A stretch of DNA of 64,000 bases, from the NCBI RefSeq assembly GCF_023856365.1, contig NW_026042827.1, forward strand, positions 26,912-90,911, in the 5' to 3' direction. The position numbers were made by a program, and so were the translations under genes. Source of the stretch: Brienomyrus brachyistius (taxonomy: Eukaryota; Chordata; Actinopteri; Osteoglossiformes; Mormyridae). Below the pieces are notes generated by a model. The model did no database searches and was not told the DNA's origin. It saw nothing but the letters and a program-made list of their open reading frames with translations. Below, one piece after another: positions 63,341 to 64,000 of this stretch (position 1 is its first letter; each line of letters opens with the position of its first letter).

Positions 63341-63454
63341 GGACTGCAGCCCTCTGGAGCAGTAAGAGCTGCCGCACGTCCTCTGCCATACTCACCAGCT
63401 CCTCGGGGTCGGAAGCGGGAGTAAATGCTGCAAAGCTCCTCTGGAGTCGCTCCG

Positions 63455-63982
63455 CTAGCCCCCGCTACCCTCCGGACTTACTGGAGGGACCAGTTCCCCC
63501 CAGATCCTCCAGAACAACCCCTGGAGGGCAAAGAACTGGGAGGCGCAGTTCACCGGCTTCCCTAAGTGAGGCGCGGGCAGCGCCTCCGGGGTGGTTACTG
63601 CAGGGGGAGAGAGCTGTGTGTCCGTGGGCGTTAACGGAGGGAGCTCCTCGGGACAGGCAATCGCCGGTCTCCTCCTCCTTCTCCGGCGCCCAGCGGCGGC
63701 GAGAGGTGGTGCGATGTCCTGAAAAACAGGCGGTGAAAGGATCGGCTCCGGGTAAGGGTAGAGGAAGGGCTCCTCGTCCTCATCCTCACTGGAGAGCCAG
63801 TACTTCCACACGGGATCGGGGTAGTGTGTGGTCAGCTTCGGGCTGGAGGTAGAGCGGGTAACTTCCCTCTCATTCTCCTCCGAAGTGATCCATAGCCGGG
63901 AGAGCGAACAGGCTCCCAGGCGGATCGTCTCCTCCGGTCCTCTCCTCCTTCTCCGGGGGCCTTTCCTTTTGTGGTCTGTCAT
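63455..63982 (-). CDS. N-terminal coding part of copy 2 (175 codons)
   Basis: The ATG at 63982 stands where the ORF of copy 1 starts, immediately inside the LTR. The product begins MTDHKRKG with Arg runs, then an acidic/aromatic stretch (YWLSSEDEDEEPFLYPYPEP) and a second Arg run (GRRRRRRRPAIA), and stops before the repeats. The arrays continue in other frames. Apart from the first three residues and a polybasic run before AIA, I see no clear similarity to the N-part of copy 1. It may be truncated by indels, or this branch may have a separate short ORF. Confidence 0.6.
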   Translation of the reverse strand: MTDHKRKGPRRRRRGPEETIRLGACSLSRLWITSEENEREVTRSTSSPKLTTHYPDPVWKYWLSSEDEDEEPFLYPYPEPILSPPVFQDIAPPLAAAGRRRRRRRPAIACPEELPPLTPTDTQLSPPAVTTPEALPAPHLGKPVNCASQFFALQGLFWRIWGELVPPVSPEGSGG

Positions 63983-64000
63983 TCTGTCACGATCGGGTAC

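Larger units (their letters stand above)
60920..64000 (-). mobile_element. Second long copy of the proline-rich LTR element, runs off the window
   Basis: In minus orientation: the 3' LTR is 60920-61206 (287 bp). Next is the polypurine tract (61207-61222), the Pro/Ser-rich 3' region (61230-62030), repeat arrays (62060-63340) and the 5' coding part (63341-63982). Finally come the conserved primer-site word next to the start of the 5' LTR at 63985, which is cut by the window edge. LTR, primer site, arrays, 3' region and polypurine tract match the intact copy in order. The N-terminal coding part differs strongly. Target duplication and LTR identity cannot be checked here. Confidence 0.9.

Noticed and set aside
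61170..63852. Long Gly/Ala/Arg-rich open frames (632 and 557 codons) on the plus strand of copy 2
   Set aside because: They are antisense to the element, run across the LTR and polypurine tract, and reflect GC-rich repeats only.

Overview
This 64 kb window looks like teleost fish genomic DNA. It is AT-rich, intron-bearing and dense in transposons. It carries repeats I recognise from fish (tRNA-headed SINEs ending in ATGG tails, CR1- and L2-like LINEs, a Tc1-like end, hAT MITEs) and one gene of the novel immune-type receptor (NITR) kind, a family known from bony fish. I cannot name the species from sequence alone.

Layout. 1-21.4 kb is a transposon graveyard: a 46-bp minisatellite (2.0-3.1 kb), a hAT MITE (7.5 kb), a CR1 LINE inserted in a gag-like retroelement (10.9-12.4 kb), an L2-like LINE split by a solo LTR (13.3-15.3 kb), and further LINE and SINE pieces. 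21.5-33.4 kb holds the one recognisable host gene, on the minus strand. It is an NITR-like inhibitory receptor that I can assemble from six exons with consistent splice phases: signal peptide, V domain, second Ig domain, transmembrane segment, and a cytoplasmic tail with two ITIM-like tyrosines. It has an in-frame TAG in the second Ig exon, beside a 57-bp tandem duplication. Its large intron 2 contains a 7.65-kb endogenous retrovirus in the opposite orientation (24296-31949). The provirus has two LTRs identical by eye, a 5-bp target duplication and a tRNA-Tyr-type primer site. Its gag and pol are interrupted and env is reduced to its two ends.

34-64 kb is accessory again. Its main feature is a family of non-autonomous LTR retroelements seen at least five times in this window: an intact 3.57-kb copy at 40102-43669, a second near-complete copy running off the right edge (60920 to 64000), two solo LTRs (39126-39402 and 51743-52007) and a decayed fragment (12759-13317). 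The intact copy has identical 286-bp LTRs, a perfect 5-bp target duplication and one long open frame (963 codons) for a proline-rich protein built from several in-frame tandem arrays. No protease, reverse transcriptase or integrase is visible. The ten bases just inside the 5' LTR are complementary to ten LTR bases lying 31 nt below a TATA-like box, as expected for Tf1/sushi-type self-priming. I consider this the most likely undescribed system here.

A second item to check is in the retrovirus: between protease and reverse transcriptase, Pol carries a segment with two H-x-T/S-x motifs 61 residues apart, the signature of 2H phosphoesterases.

Limits: everything was read by eye. LTR identities, repeat counts and family names were not computed or searched. 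Several frame breaks fall in homopolymer runs and could be assembly errors.
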